Below are positions 17,714 to 26,334 of a stretch of DNA of 64,000 nucleotides, one piece after another; position 1 is the first letter of the stretch; the number at the start of each line of letters is the position of its first letter. Made by a program: the position numbers and the translations under genes. A model generated the notes under the pieces. The model saw only the letters and a list, made by a program, of their open reading frames with translations, searched no databases and had not been told where the DNA came from. Source of the DNA: Reyranella sp. (lineage in GTDB: Bacteria > Pseudomonadota > Alphaproteobacteria > Reyranellales > Reyranellaceae); contig NZ_SCVC01000036.1 in the NCBI RefSeq assembly GCF_004297405.1, forward strand, positions 240,154 through 304,153. Reading direction: 5' to 3'.

Positions 17714-18484
17714 GTGAAAAAGATCCTCATCATCGGCATTGGTGCCGGCGATCCCGACTACCTCACCATCCAGGCGGTGAAGGCGCTCAATCGCGTCGAT
17801 GTCTTCTTCCTGATGGACAAGGGCCCCGCCAAGACCAAGCTGCGCGCGCTCCGCGAAGAAATCTGCCGACGCCATATCGAGCCCGGCCGCGCGCATCGCT
17901 TCGTCGAGGCACCAAGCCCGCCGCGCGACACCCAGCCTGCCGACTATCGAACCTCGGTCGACGAGTTGAACGCGGCCAAGCAGGCCGTCTTCGAACGCAT
18001 GATCGCGGACGAGATGAAGGACGGCGAGACGGCCGGCATCCTCGTCTGGGGCGATCCGATGCTCTACGATAGCACCATCCGCAACGTCGAGGCGCTGGTG
18101 GCGACAGGTCGCCATGAGATCGACTACGAGGTGATTCCCGGCATCACCGCAGTGCAGGCGCTGGCGGCACGGCACAGGATCCCGCTCAACCGCATCGCCG
18201 AACCAGTCGCCCTCACCACCGGCCGCAAACTCGTCGAGGGGTTTCCGGCCGACATCGACAGCGTCGCCGTGCTGCTCGATGGTGAGGACACCTATCGCCG
18301 CTTCGTCGACCAGGACATGGAGATCTACTGGGGTGCCTATCTCGGCACGCCAGACGAGATCCTGATTTCCGGCAAGGTCGCCGACGTTGCCGCCGAGATC
18401 CACCGCCGCCGCCACGAAGCGCGGCAACGGAACGGCTGGATCATGGATACCTACCTGATGCGCAAGCCTTCTGACTCAGCCTGA
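17714..18484 (+). CDS. cobF: Precorrin-6A synthase (deacetylating)
   Basis: This 256-residue tetrapyrrole methylase-fold protein begins KKILIIGIGAGDPDYLTIQA, the typical CobF opening, and has VWGDPMLYDSTIRNVEAL in the SAM-binding region and VIPGITAVQALAARH. CobF uses SAM to methylate C1 of precorrin-5 and release acetate in the oxygen-dependent cobalamin pathway. It starts at GTG 17714. It stands alone here, with no other cob gene in the window and no room for a cobalamin riboswitch in the 63-bp gap upstream. The rest of the pathway, if present, is elsewhere. Confidence 0.93.
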   Translation: MKKILIIGIGAGDPDYLTIQAVKALNRVDVFFLMDKGPAKTKLRALREEICRRHIEPGRAHRFVEAPSPPRDTQPADYRTSVDELNAAKQAVFERMIADEMKDGETAGILVWGDPMLYDSTIRNVEALVATGRHEIDYEVIPGITAVQALAARHRIPLNRIAEPVALTTGRKLVEGFPADIDSVAVLLDGEDTYRRFVDQDMEIYWGAYLGTPDEILISGKVADVAAEIHRRRHEARQRNGWIMDTYLMRKPSDSA

Positions 18485-18496
18485 GAGCGAGAAGCG

Positions 18497-19294
18497 CTAC
18501 TTCTTCTTTCTTGCCGCCTGATGGTCGAGAAAGCGCTGCAGCAGTTCGCGGGGTTCGGCAACCTCGTGGGTCTCGGCGAAGATATCGATGCCACGCTGGA
18601 CCGCCTGCTCAACCGGCAGGGTCTCCCAGGCTCGAATGAGCTTCTTCTGCAACCGCATGCCGCGCACGCTGTTCGCCACCATGGATGCGAGCCACTCGTC
18701 GACGGCGGCGTCCAGAGCCTCGGGCGCGACCACGCGCTCGACGAGCCCCCATTGCAACGCCTGCTCAGCCGAAATCATGTCACCGAGCAGCAGCATCTGA
18801 CGCGTGCGGCCCCAGCCGATCAGGCCGGGAAACAGGGCGGCTTCGACCACGGAGGGCATGCCGAAACGCACCTCGGGCATGCCGAGCTTTGCGCCCGTGA
18901 CCGCAACGCGCATGTCGCAAGCTGCCATGAGCTCCAGTCCGGCACCGAGCGTGAAGCCGTTTACGCGGCCAATCACCGGCACGGGACAGTCACGCAGGCA
19001 TCGGCAAGCCTCGTGCACACCGGTGATGAAGGCCCGGGCCGCGCCCGGCTCTTGCAGCTGCGACAGCTCCTGAATGTCTGCGCCGCCGATGAAGGACTTT
19101 TCGCCCCAGCCGGTGACCACCATGCCGCGCAGTTCCGGGTCCTTTCCCAGCTGTTCCACCGCATCCACGAACTCGCGGATGACGACCGAGTTCAGCGCAT
19201 TCAGCTTCGCGCGGTTGTCGATGGTGACATGCACGATCCCGGGAAATTCGGATCGCGCATCGTGGCGCACATGGACATGGGTACCGGTGGACAT
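18497..19294 (-). CDS. Enoyl-CoA hydratase/isomerase family protein
   Basis: This 265-residue crotonase-fold protein shows the two oxyanion-hole blocks, SFIGGADIQELSQL and GFTLGAGLELMAACDMRVA. The acidic residues follow in GLELM and MPEVRFGMPS, and a typical C-terminal helix runs EPRELLQRFLDHQAARKKK. It should hydrate, isomerise or otherwise process an acyl-CoA. I begin at ATG 19294 (MSTGTHVHVRHD), behind GGAGCGAG. A perfect T-N11-A palindrome at 19372-19398 lies about 80-105 bp upstream and is nearly the same as one in front of the LysR and receptor genes, so this gene is probably under the same LysR regulator. Confidence 0.88.
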   Translation of the reverse strand: MSTGTHVHVRHDARSEFPGIVHVTIDNRAKLNALNSVVIREFVDAVEQLGKDPELRGMVVTGWGEKSFIGGADIQELSQLQEPGAARAFITGVHEACRCLRDCPVPVIGRVNGFTLGAGLELMAACDMRVAVTGAKLGMPEVRFGMPSVVEAALFPGLIGWGRTRQMLLLGDMISAEQALQWGLVERVVAPEALDAAVDEWLASMVANSVRGMRLQKKLIRAWETLPVEQAVQRGIDIFAETHEVAEPRELLQRFLDHQAARKKK

Positions 19295-19371
19295 TGCTGA
19301 CGCTCGCTCCAAAAAATTAGGTCGCGAAACAATCAGCTTCGGCAGAGATGATCCAAGACTAATAAAGGCTG

Positions 19372-19398
19372 GCTGCCATAGGTCCGACCTATGGCAGC
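19372..19398. promoter_or_regulatory. Perfect 13-1-13 palindrome, probable LysR operator
   Basis: The arms are GCTGCCATAGGTC and GACCTATGGCAGC around a single C. The core CCATAGGTCCGACCTATGG includes TAG-N7-CTA, which satisfies the LysR-box T-N11-A rule. It overlaps the end of the LysR gene and lies upstream of the minus-strand enoyl-CoA hydratase gene. There is no adjacent T-run, so a terminator is less likely. Confidence 0.6.
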
Positions 19399-20333
19399 GC
19401 AAGACGTGCGTTCCAGACGCCCGTTTCCACCAACCGCGCCGTGGCCTCCAGGATGATCTTCTCCACGGCGCGTACGGCCCGCGTCTGCGGGAGCTCGGCA
19501 TGACCGCAAAGGAAAACCGAGCGCTGCAAGGAAGGCGACGTGATGCGTGCGCCGCAAAGGCGCCCTGTGGTCAGATCTTCTCGCACCGCATTGTAGGAGA
19601 GCACGGCGTAGCCTGCCCCGGCCGCGACCAGCTCCTTGATCTGCGGGATGGCATCCACCTCCATCACGACACGTAACTCGGTACGTGCTCGACGGGCGTA
19701 GTCGTTCAGCAATTCGCGCAGGCTGTGCGGGCGGCCGGGAATGACCAGCGGAAGCTGGGCGAGCCGGGCGAAACGCAGCGGCTTCGGCGCCTGCCCCACG
19801 TGGCCTCGCTCGAAGGCACCGGGTGGGCCGATGACGACGAGATCCTCCTCGACGAGGCGGCGCGCCTTCAGCCCAACCGCATCTGCCTCGCGAAAGACAA
19901 AACCCAGGTCGATCCGGCCGGAGCGCAGCAACTCCGAGGTGTAACCCGTATTGCTCTCGCGCACGCTGAGGGAGACGCGTGGCAGCACGCGCAGCACCTC
20001 CTCCGCCACTGGCCGCGTCAGCACCATTGCGACCGATTGGGGGAAGCTTGCGGTGACATCGCCGATGATTACGGCGGCATCACCGAGCAGATCTTCCCGC
20101 GCGAGCGCCACTGATCGCAGGATGTGCCGAGCATGTCCGAGCAGTTTCGCGCCCGTTTCAGTCACCACGACACCGCGCGGCATGCGATGCAGCAGCGCAG
20201 ACCCGAGTTCGCTCTCGAGATTGCGGATCTGCGCGCTCAAGGCCGGTTGGGCGATGCGCAGCCGTTCTGCGGCGCGGGATATCGAGCCCTCCTCGGCAAT
20301 GGCGACGAAGTAACGGAGGATACGGAAGTCCAT
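19389..20333 (-). CDS. LysR-type transcriptional regulator
   Basis: This 314-residue LysR regulator starts with the winged-helix domain (MDFRILRYFVAIAEEGSISR, then AAERLRIAQPALSAQIRNLE) and continues into the effector-binding domain (from about residue 90, GDVTASFPQSVAMVL). It is divergent from the Bug-type receptor gene. A T-N11-A site immediately beyond its start codon (20338-20356) and a near-identical palindrome over its stop codon (19372-19398) suggest it regulates itself, the receptor and the downstream enoyl-CoA hydratase. The inducer is unknown; a carboxylate imported by the neighbouring receptor is a fair guess. Confidence 0.92.
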   Translation of the reverse strand: MDFRILRYFVAIAEEGSISRAAERLRIAQPALSAQIRNLESELGSALLHRMPRGVVVTETGAKLLGHARHILRSVALAREDLLGDAAVIIGDVTASFPQSVAMVLTRPVAEEVLRVLPRVSLSVRESNTGYTSELLRSGRIDLGFVFREADAVGLKARRLVEEDLVVIGPPGAFERGHVGQAPKPLRFARLAQLPLVIPGRPHSLRELLNDYARRARTELRVVMEVDAIPQIKELVAAGAGYAVLSYNAVREDLTTGRLCGARITSPSLQRSVFLCGHAELPQTRAVRAVEKIILEATARLVETGVWNARLALP

Positions 20334-20337
20334 CGAC

Positions 20338-20361
20338 CCATAGTATCGACATATGGCAGCG
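20338..20361. promoter_or_regulatory. Second LysR-type operator in the divergent promoter
   Basis: CCATAGTATCGACATATGG (20338-20356) followed by CAGCG matches the 19372-19398 site at all but four positions, and keeps the T-N11-A box and the outer CCATA/TATGG arms. It lies 5 bp from the LysR start codon and about 75 bp from the receptor start. A CCTATAGG palindrome at 20381-20388 may be an additional half-site. Confidence 0.6.
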
Positions 20362-20430
20362 ATCGCTAATTCGGCTTTGTCCTATAGGTGCGCACTGCGC
20401 AACCTTGGGAACGAAGACGGAGGAAACGAT

Positions 20431-21408
20431 ATGCGCATCACGAGGCGCGGCCTGTTGGTCGCGGGACTGGCCATGCCGGCCATTCGGTCTGCTGGAGCCC
20501 AGGAGTGGCCAGCCGGTCGAACTCTGCGCGTGATCGTTGGCTATCCGGCCGGCGGCCCCACCGACCTCGTGGCGCGACTCGTTGCGGAAGGGCTGCGCGA
20601 GGCGATCGGCGCCCCGGTCATCGTCGAAAACCGTGGCGGTGCGCGGGGCAGCATCGGGGCGGCCGTCGCGGCGAGAGCCGAACCGGATGGCACGACCCTC
20701 TGGCTTGGCCCCGTCCAGACGCAGGTCCTCAATCCGCTGCTGATGCGCAACATCACCTACGATCCGTTGAAGGATTTCGTCGGCATCGGCACGGTGGCAG
20801 CACTCCCCAATGTGCTGGTCGTGAATCCGAGCACCCTGAACGTCGACTCCGTGCAGGAGCTGATTGCGCGCGGCAAGCGCGAGCCCAATGAACTCACCTA
20901 CGGCACCTACGGCCCGGGCAGTTCGCCCCACATGTTCGCCGTGGTGCTGCAGAAGGTCGGCGGCTTCGAGGCATTGCAGGTGCCCTATCAGGGCAGCGCG
21001 CCCGCTTCCAATGCTTTGCTGTCCGGCGAGATCAGCTTCCTCTTCGATAACATTACGACCGCAGCGGCCCAGGCTCAGGGCGGCAAAGTGCGTGCGCTGG
21101 CGGTCACCTCGCAGACACGCTCGCCAGCCTTGCCCGACGTCCCCACGATGGCGGAAGCGGGCCTGCCGGGCTTCGATCTGAACTTCTGGTTCGCCCTCTA
21201 CGCGCCGGCCCGAGTGCCCCAGCCGATCCTGGACCGGCTACGCGCAGCATTGGATCGTGTGGTGGCCTCGCCGGAATTCGTGCGTCAGCTCGCAGCGCGT
21301 GGTGCCATGCCGTTCGTCGTCCCTGCCACTGACCTGCAGGGTTTCTTCGCAACCGAGGCCCGCAACTGGGCGGCGCTGGTGCGCGACGCCGGGCTGCAGC
21401 CGGAATAG
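20431..21408 (+). CDS. Bug/TTT-type tripartite tricarboxylate transporter substrate-binding protein
   Basis: This 325-residue periplasmic receptor begins with a twin-arginine-like or Sec signal (MRITRRGLLVAGLAMPAIRS, cleavage near AGA-QE). The Bug family signatures are LRVIVGYPAGGPTDLVARL, VIVENRGGARGSIGAAVAA and DGTTLWLG. It binds a small carboxylate for a TctAB-type permease, but no tctA or tctB lies nearby, so this is an orphan receptor or shares a distant permease. ATG 20431 follows GGAGGAAA. The divergent LysR gene shares its promoter region. Confidence 0.92.
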   Translation: MRITRRGLLVAGLAMPAIRSAGAQEWPAGRTLRVIVGYPAGGPTDLVARLVAEGLREAIGAPVIVENRGGARGSIGAAVAARAEPDGTTLWLGPVQTQVLNPLLMRNITYDPLKDFVGIGTVAALPNVLVVNPSTLNVDSVQELIARGKREPNELTYGTYGPGSSPHMFAVVLQKVGGFEALQVPYQGSAPASNALLSGEISFLFDNITTAAAQAQGGKVRALAVTSQTRSPALPDVPTMAEAGLPGFDLNFWFALYAPARVPQPILDRLRAALDRVVASPEFVRQLAARGAMPFVVPATDLQGFFATEARNWAALVRDAGLQPE

Positions 21409-21436
21409 CGGTGATGGGCGAAGAGCCTGACGTGGC

Positions 21437-23197
21437 TCAACCAAAGGCCTTCTTGCCGGCGACCCAGGTTTCGCTGACCTTGATATCCGCGATCTTGTCC
21501 GGGTCTACCTTGTAGGGATCGCTTTCGAGGATCGTCAGGTCGGCCTCCTTGCCGCGCTCCAAAGAGCCGAGGCGGTCGCGCATGCCGATCTGGCCGGCAG
21601 CGTGGACCGTCACTGCCTTGAGGGCATCGGTGAGCGACACCGCCTGATTCTTACCGATCACCGAATTGTCGAAGAGGCAGCGCCGCGTCACCGCCGTCTG
21701 CACAAGTTGCAGGACGCCAATCTTGGTCACCGGCGAGTCGGTGTGCAGGGTGAACGGAAGGTCCGCCCTGACGCAATCGCCCGCGGCGTCCATGCGTTCC
21801 GCACGCTCCGCTCCGAACAGCAGATCTCGATAGGCCGCGCCATAGAGATGGACGTGATTCATGAGGAAGCTGGGCTGAACGCCCAAAGCCTTCATGCGCG
21901 CGATCTGGTCTGCACGTGCCATCGTGCAGTGCTCGATCCGGTTGACTCCGGTCACCGGGTTGGGGCCGTAGGTGGCTTCGATGGCATCGAGCGCGGCGTC
22001 GATCGTCGCGTCGCCGTTGGCATGGATGGAAACCGGCCAGCCTGCTTCCTTCACCTCGGCAACCATCTTCTTCAACTGCGCCGGCTCGTAATTCAGCTCG
22101 CCCTTCCCTTCGCCACCGAGATACGGAACCGTCTGAGCGGCGGTCTTGGTCTGGTTGGAGCCGTCGGCGACGATCTTGATGGCATAGAAGGACAACAGGC
22201 AATTCGGGACCTGCGTCGCCCGCGCGCCGCGTCCGAACTCCTTGTAAGGATCGCCGGCGTTCATCGAGGGGAACACGAGGCTGATGCTGATCCGGCAGGG
22301 AGATTGCACGGCGATGCGCTCATAGCCCTGGAGCAGATCGCCCGCCACGGTGACGCCGGCCTCGTGTACGGCCGTGATGCCGGCAACCGAGTTGCGCTTC
22401 AGCCAATCAGCGGTGGCCTTGCCGACGAACTGGGGCGTGAGCTTGGGAAGGCCGACGAGCATTCTCCTGAGAGCAGACTCCTCGTCGACCAGGCCGTTGA
22501 GCTTGCCATTGGCATCACGGCGGAATCGGCCGCCGCCGGGCAGCTCCTGTATATCGTCCGGGATCTTCGCCGCCTTGAGCGCGGCGCTGTTCACCGCGGC
22601 GGTATGCATGTTGTTGTAGTAGATCATGATCGGATGGGTGGTCGACAAGGTGTCGAGTTCCCCGATCGACAGTTCACCGCCCTGCAGCAGATTGTCGAAG
22701 CCGAAGAAGTAGAGCCAATCGTTGGCTGGCGTCTTGGCGGCCTTGACCCGCACCGCATCGAACACGGCCTGGCGCGTCTTATAGGTCGGATAGCCGACAT
22801 CCTCGAACAGCGCGGTGATGACCGCACCGACGCCCGTATGCTGGTGAGGGTCGATGAGACCCGGCAGCAGCGTGCGGCCGGCAAGATCGACAACCCGGGT
22901 CGACGTCGTTCTGAGGCTCATCACCTCGGCCTCCGTGCCCACCGCCACGATCCTGCCCTCGTCGACGGCCACTGCCTCTGTATAGCGATCCGCCCCGGAC
23001 ATCGGGATGATCGTCCCACCCCGGAAGATCAGATCAACACCGCCTGACTGCGCTCGGGCCGGCCGCGTGGCTCCGAGCGCCGCCATCCCCGCTCCTGCGA
23101 CCAACGCGGATCCAACCACGAATCCGCGCCGGGTCTTGCCCGGCTCGAAACTGGAGAGATTCGCAAACAGCTCGCCGACGCAGCTACGGCACATCAT
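21437..23197 (-). CDS. Tat-exported amidohydrolase (amidohydrolase 3 family, YtcJ-like)
   Basis: This 586-residue protein has a Tat signal (KTRRGFVVGSALVAGAGMAA, cleavage after ARA-QS), so it folds with its metal before export to the periplasm. The amidohydrolase-3 fold is seen in VDLIFRGGTIIPMSG, the metal motif LIDPHQHTG, VSIHANGDATIDAALDAIE, NRIEHCTMA and a C-terminal HTDSPVTK plus ERGKEADLTILE. Relatives hydrolyse amide or formamide bonds of varied substrates. It is convergent with the receptor gene (28-bp gap), which may import its product. A 10-bp inverted repeat directly abuts the start codon. Confidence 0.88.
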   Translation of the reverse strand: MMCRSCVGELFANLSSFEPGKTRRGFVVGSALVAGAGMAALGATRPARAQSGGVDLIFRGGTIIPMSGADRYTEAVAVDEGRIVAVGTEAEVMSLRTTSTRVVDLAGRTLLPGLIDPHQHTGVGAVITALFEDVGYPTYKTRQAVFDAVRVKAAKTPANDWLYFFGFDNLLQGGELSIGELDTLSTTHPIMIYYNNMHTAAVNSAALKAAKIPDDIQELPGGGRFRRDANGKLNGLVDEESALRRMLVGLPKLTPQFVGKATADWLKRNSVAGITAVHEAGVTVAGDLLQGYERIAVQSPCRISISLVFPSMNAGDPYKEFGRGARATQVPNCLLSFYAIKIVADGSNQTKTAAQTVPYLGGEGKGELNYEPAQLKKMVAEVKEAGWPVSIHANGDATIDAALDAIEATYGPNPVTGVNRIEHCTMARADQIARMKALGVQPSFLMNHVHLYGAAYRDLLFGAERAERMDAAGDCVRADLPFTLHTDSPVTKIGVLQLVQTAVTRRCLFDNSVIGKNQAVSLTDALKAVTVHAAGQIGMRDRLGSLERGKEADLTILESDPYKVDPDKIADIKVSETWVAGKKAFG

Positions 23198-23246
23198 GAC
23201 CTCGAAGAATTTTCACTGGCCGCCGCACGATAAGGCCTTCGAGGTC
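23198..23246. repeat. 10-bp inverted repeat in a divergent promoter
   Basis: GACCTCGAAG (23198-23207) and CTTCGAGGTC (23237-23246) are perfect reverse complements with 29 bp between them. The first arm touches the amidohydrolase start codon; the second lies 70 bp from the divergent oxidoreductase start. It could be a paired operator or a 5' leader hairpin; the sequence does not decide. Confidence 0.4.
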
Positions 23247-23316
23247 CCAATCCCAGCTCCGATCGGATGTGCTACAGAGCGAGCCTATTCCAATGCGAAC
23301 CGCAGGAGATGCCAGG

Positions 23317-24459
23317 ATGAGTGACACCAGCAAGATTTCGGGACTGCAGCTTCGGTCCCTCATCACAAAGGGTGGCGAGCTGCAATTGTCGCTGGCCAAG
23401 GTCGAGCTGCCCGAACCCGGGCCGGACCAGGTGCTGGTCAAGGTCGAAGCGACGCCGATCAATCCGTCGGACCTTGGCCTGCTGTTGGGGCCGGCCGATC
23501 TGACGACGGCCAAGGCGAGTGGCAGCGGCGACAGCATCACGGTCACGGCCAAGGTGCCGGCGGCTACCCTGCCCTTCCTGGCGACTCGCCTCGATGAATC
23601 GATGCCCGTCGGCAACGAGGGCGCTGGCACCGTCGTCAAGGCCGGCTCCTCGGACGCCGCGCAGGCGCTCAAGGGCAAGACCGTGTCGATGATCGGCGGT
23701 GCCATGTATGCGCAGTACCGGCTGCTGAAGGCCACGGACTGCCAGCCGCTGCCGGACGGCACGACGGCTGCCGAGGGCGCCTCATGGTTCGTCAATCCGC
23801 TGACGGCACTCGGCATGACCGAAACCATGAAGCGCGAAGGCCACAAGGCGCTGGTTCATACCGCCGCCGCCTCCAATCTCGGCCAGATGCTGAACAAGAT
23901 CTGCAACGAGGATGGGATCGGCCTGGTCAACATCGTGCGCAGCCCGACACAAGCCAAGCTGCTGAAGGATATCGGCGCCAAGCACGTCGTCGATTCGAGC
24001 GCCGCGAGCTTCACCGACGACCTCACGCAGGCGCTGGTCGAGACCGGCGCCACGATCGCCTTCGACGCGATCGGTGGCGGCAAGCTCGTCAGCCAGATCC
24101 TCACTTGCATGGAGATCGCGATCAACAAGACCGCGACGACCTACAACCGCTATGGCTCGAGCGTGCACAAGCAGGTCTATGTTTACGGCAGCCTCGACAC
24201 CAGCCCGGTCGAGTTGACGCGCAACTATGGCATGGCCTGGGGCGTGGGCGGCTGGCTGCTGACGCCGTTCCTGCAGAAGATCGGCCGGCCCGACCAGATC
24301 CGGCTGCGCGAGCGGGTGGTGAAGAGCCTGAAGACGACCTTCGCCAGCCACTACACGCAAACGGTGTCGCTGCAGGAAGCCCTCGATCTCAAGAACATCG
24401 GCGCCTATGCCAAGCGCGCGACCGGCGAGAAGTTCCTGATCAACCCGAGCAAGGGCTGA
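23317..24459 (+). CDS. Zinc-independent medium-chain dehydrogenase/quinone oxidoreductase family protein
   Basis: This 380-residue MDR-family protein has an N-terminal GroES-like domain (VLVKVEATPINPSDLGLL; GNEGAGTVVKAG) and a Rossmann domain (LVHTAAASNLGQML, then DIGAKHVVDSS). The cysteines that hold the structural zinc in alcohol dehydrogenases are absent, so it is a quinone-oxidoreductase or enoyl-reductase type using NADPH. The start is ATG 23317 (MSDTSKIS), 8 bp after GCAGGAGA. It ends at a strong bidirectional terminator. No operon partner is obvious. Confidence 0.85.
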   Translation: MSDTSKISGLQLRSLITKGGELQLSLAKVELPEPGPDQVLVKVEATPINPSDLGLLLGPADLTTAKASGSGDSITVTAKVPAATLPFLATRLDESMPVGNEGAGTVVKAGSSDAAQALKGKTVSMIGGAMYAQYRLLKATDCQPLPDGTTAAEGASWFVNPLTALGMTETMKREGHKALVHTAAASNLGQMLNKICNEDGIGLVNIVRSPTQAKLLKDIGAKHVVDSSAASFTDDLTQALVETGATIAFDAIGGGKLVSQILTCMEIAINKTATTYNRYGSSVHKQVYVYGSLDTSPVELTRNYGMAWGVGGWLLTPFLQKIGRPDQIRLRERVVKSLKTTFASHYTQTVSLQEALDLKNIGAYAKRATGEKFLINPSKG

Positions 24460-24479
24460 CACAAATCTCGAGAACTAGG

Positions 24480-24512
24480 ACGGGCCGGTGCCTCGAGCAC
24501 CGGCCCGTTTCG
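24480..24512. terminator. Bidirectional intrinsic terminator
   Basis: CGGGCCGGTGC (24481-24491) pairs perfectly with GCACCGGCCCG (24497-24507) around CTCGA, followed by TTTCGTTT. It separates the plus-strand oxidoreductase (stop 24459) from the convergent peptide-binding-protein gene (stop 24530) and probably serves both. Confidence 0.85.
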
Positions 24513-24529
24513 TTTGCGGCGAACGCTGG

Positions 24530-26230
24530 CTACTTGTCGAGCCAGAACGTGTCGAAGCGCACCACGTCGTAGATGCCGAAGTAGTCCTGCGGACGGTGGC
24601 CCTTCACATAGTTGTACCAACCGTCGTTGATCTTCTCCCAGGAGATCGGCAGCAACGGCGGATCCTGTTCCATGATCGCCTCGGCCTGACGGATCAGGTC
24701 GAGACGCTTCTTGGCATCGACCTCGCGGTCGATCTGCGGCAGCAACTCGTTGAACTTCGCATTGTCCCAGGACGAGTAGTTCTGCGGCCCGGTCTTACTG
24801 TACCAGGCGTTGAAGTAGTCCGATGGGTCGAGCAGCGTCGAGACGATGGCGCCGATGGCGAGATCGAACTTGCCGGTGCGAACGTCATCGAACCATACAG
24901 ACTCCACGGCGGTGCGGATGTTGCATTGGACGTTGAGCGTCTGCTGCAGCATCGCCTGGATGGCCTGCGACCACAGCTTGAAGCTCGCGACTTCGCGTAC
25001 CAGATAGTCGAGCCCGGTGATGCCCTTGGCATGGCCGGCCGCGGCCATCAGTGCCTTGGCTTCCTTGACCGCCGCTGTCGGGTCGGCCTGATAACCAAGA
25101 CGCTTGCTGAGTTCGGGCAGCGGCGTGGCGAACTCCGAGAACGGATAGATGAAGCCGCCCACCATCATCGGGGCGATGTCCTTCACGACATCGACCAGCA
25201 CCGGCTTGTCGAGCACCAGGTGGAACGCCCGGCGCACCCGGGGATCGTCGAGCGGCTTCTTCTTGTTGTTCATCCAGGTCGCCTGGATGACGCTCTGATA
25301 GAAGTCCATGCCCGACATGCCCTGGGTCGCCTTGACCCGGCGCTGCGACACCGGATCGAGCAGACGGGCATAATCGACACGACCGGAGAGCAGACTGGAG
25401 CCGAGCTCGGGCGAGAACGGCAGGGCGTGATAGAACTCGATGCCGTCGAGATAGGGCAGGCCCTTGTTCCAGTAGTTCTTGTTCTTCTCCATCACCCAGA
25501 TCTCGGCCTCGACGCGGCGCTGGCTCTTGAACGGGCCGGTGCCGGGAATGTCGACGACGCGACGCAGGTTGTAGCCGTTATCCTCCAGGGTCTTCTTGCG
25601 CACGATGCCATTCCAGCCGCTGGCGATCGCCGACATGATGAAGTTGGCCGGTCGGGGCTCGGAGAGCTTGAACTGCACCGTATGCTTGTCGGGCGCGGTG
25701 ATCTCCTCGACTGCGGCGAACAGCGTGCTGCGCGGGATCGAAATGCCCTGCGGCGGCTTGGCGATACGATCGAAGGTCGCCTTCACGTCCTCCGACGTGA
25801 ACTCCGCCCCGTCATGGAACTGCACGTCCTTGCGCAGCATGAACGTGTAGGTTTTGTTGTCCTTGGAGATTTCCCAGCTATGGGCCAGATCGGGGATGAT
25901 CGTCTTGCCGCTGTCGCGCGGATCGCGCCGCACGAGGTTGTCGAACATGCAGCCCTGGCTGCCCAGGCTGTTGATGGTGCCGGACTGGTGGAAGTCGAAA
26001 TGCGGCGGCCGCGAGGTGATGCCATACCGCAGCACGCCACCCGATTTGGCATTGGGTTCGGGTGCCTTGAGTTGAAATTTCGAGCCGTCATACTCGTTGG
26101 GCACGCCCTGCGCCCAGGCATGGAAAGGCAGCCCGAAAGCTCCTGCTCCACTCATGGCGCCCAGGGCAGCGGCACCCTTGACGAACTGTCGACGGTTTAC
26201 GCGGGAACGCTTGGACACGTGGTCACTCAT
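24530..26230 (-). CDS. Peptide/nickel-type ABC transporter substrate-binding protein (SBP family 5)
   Basis: This 566-residue receptor has a Tat-type signal (RVNRRQFVKGAAALGAMSGA, cleavage after AWA-QG) and the family 5 pattern: GGVLRYGITSRPPHFDFHQS, DLAHSWEISKDNKTYTFMLR, KDVQFHDGAEFTSEDVKATF. It should deliver oligopeptides or similar large ligands to the Dpp/Opp-like permease encoded nearby. I begin at ATG 26230 (MSDHVSKRSR) with GGGAGGAG upstream. It is divergent from its two ATPase genes (105-bp shared promoter region with an 8-bp inverted repeat TTTTGGCC 26245-26252 / GGCCAAAA 26301-26308). Ligand not predictable. Confidence 0.93.
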   Translation of the reverse strand: MSDHVSKRSRVNRRQFVKGAAALGAMSGAGAFGLPFHAWAQGVPNEYDGSKFQLKAPEPNAKSGGVLRYGITSRPPHFDFHQSGTINSLGSQGCMFDNLVRRDPRDSGKTIIPDLAHSWEISKDNKTYTFMLRKDVQFHDGAEFTSEDVKATFDRIAKPPQGISIPRSTLFAAVEEITAPDKHTVQFKLSEPRPANFIMSAIASGWNGIVRKKTLEDNGYNLRRVVDIPGTGPFKSQRRVEAEIWVMEKNKNYWNKGLPYLDGIEFYHALPFSPELGSSLLSGRVDYARLLDPVSQRRVKATQGMSGMDFYQSVIQATWMNNKKKPLDDPRVRRAFHLVLDKPVLVDVVKDIAPMMVGGFIYPFSEFATPLPELSKRLGYQADPTAAVKEAKALMAAAGHAKGITGLDYLVREVASFKLWSQAIQAMLQQTLNVQCNIRTAVESVWFDDVRTGKFDLAIGAIVSTLLDPSDYFNAWYSKTGPQNYSSWDNAKFNELLPQIDREVDAKKRLDLIRQAEAIMEQDPPLLPISWEKINDGWYNYVKGHRPQDYFGIYDVVRFDTFWLDK

Positions 26231-26334
26231 GCGTCGCTCCTCCCTTTTGGCCTTTTGCAGACCGAGCACTCTATGCTCTGATGGTTTGTCCATCTTGGTG
26301 GGCCAAAACTAACACCATAAATCAAAGGGAGTCG

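Noticed and set aside
20381..20388. CCTATAGG as a third full LysR operator.
   Set aside because: It lacks the CCATA/TATGG arms and CGAC core shared by the other two sites; at most a half-site.
21602..23047. A 481-codon plus-strand frame opposite the amidohydrolase.
   Set aside because: Arg/His/Gly-rich with no motif; the amidohydrolase reads through without interruption.
26245..26308. TTTTGGCC/GGCCAAAA inverted repeat in the Dpp divergent promoter as an operator.
   Set aside because: Arms are short and 48 bp apart; chance pairing cannot be excluded, so it is only noted under the receptor gene.
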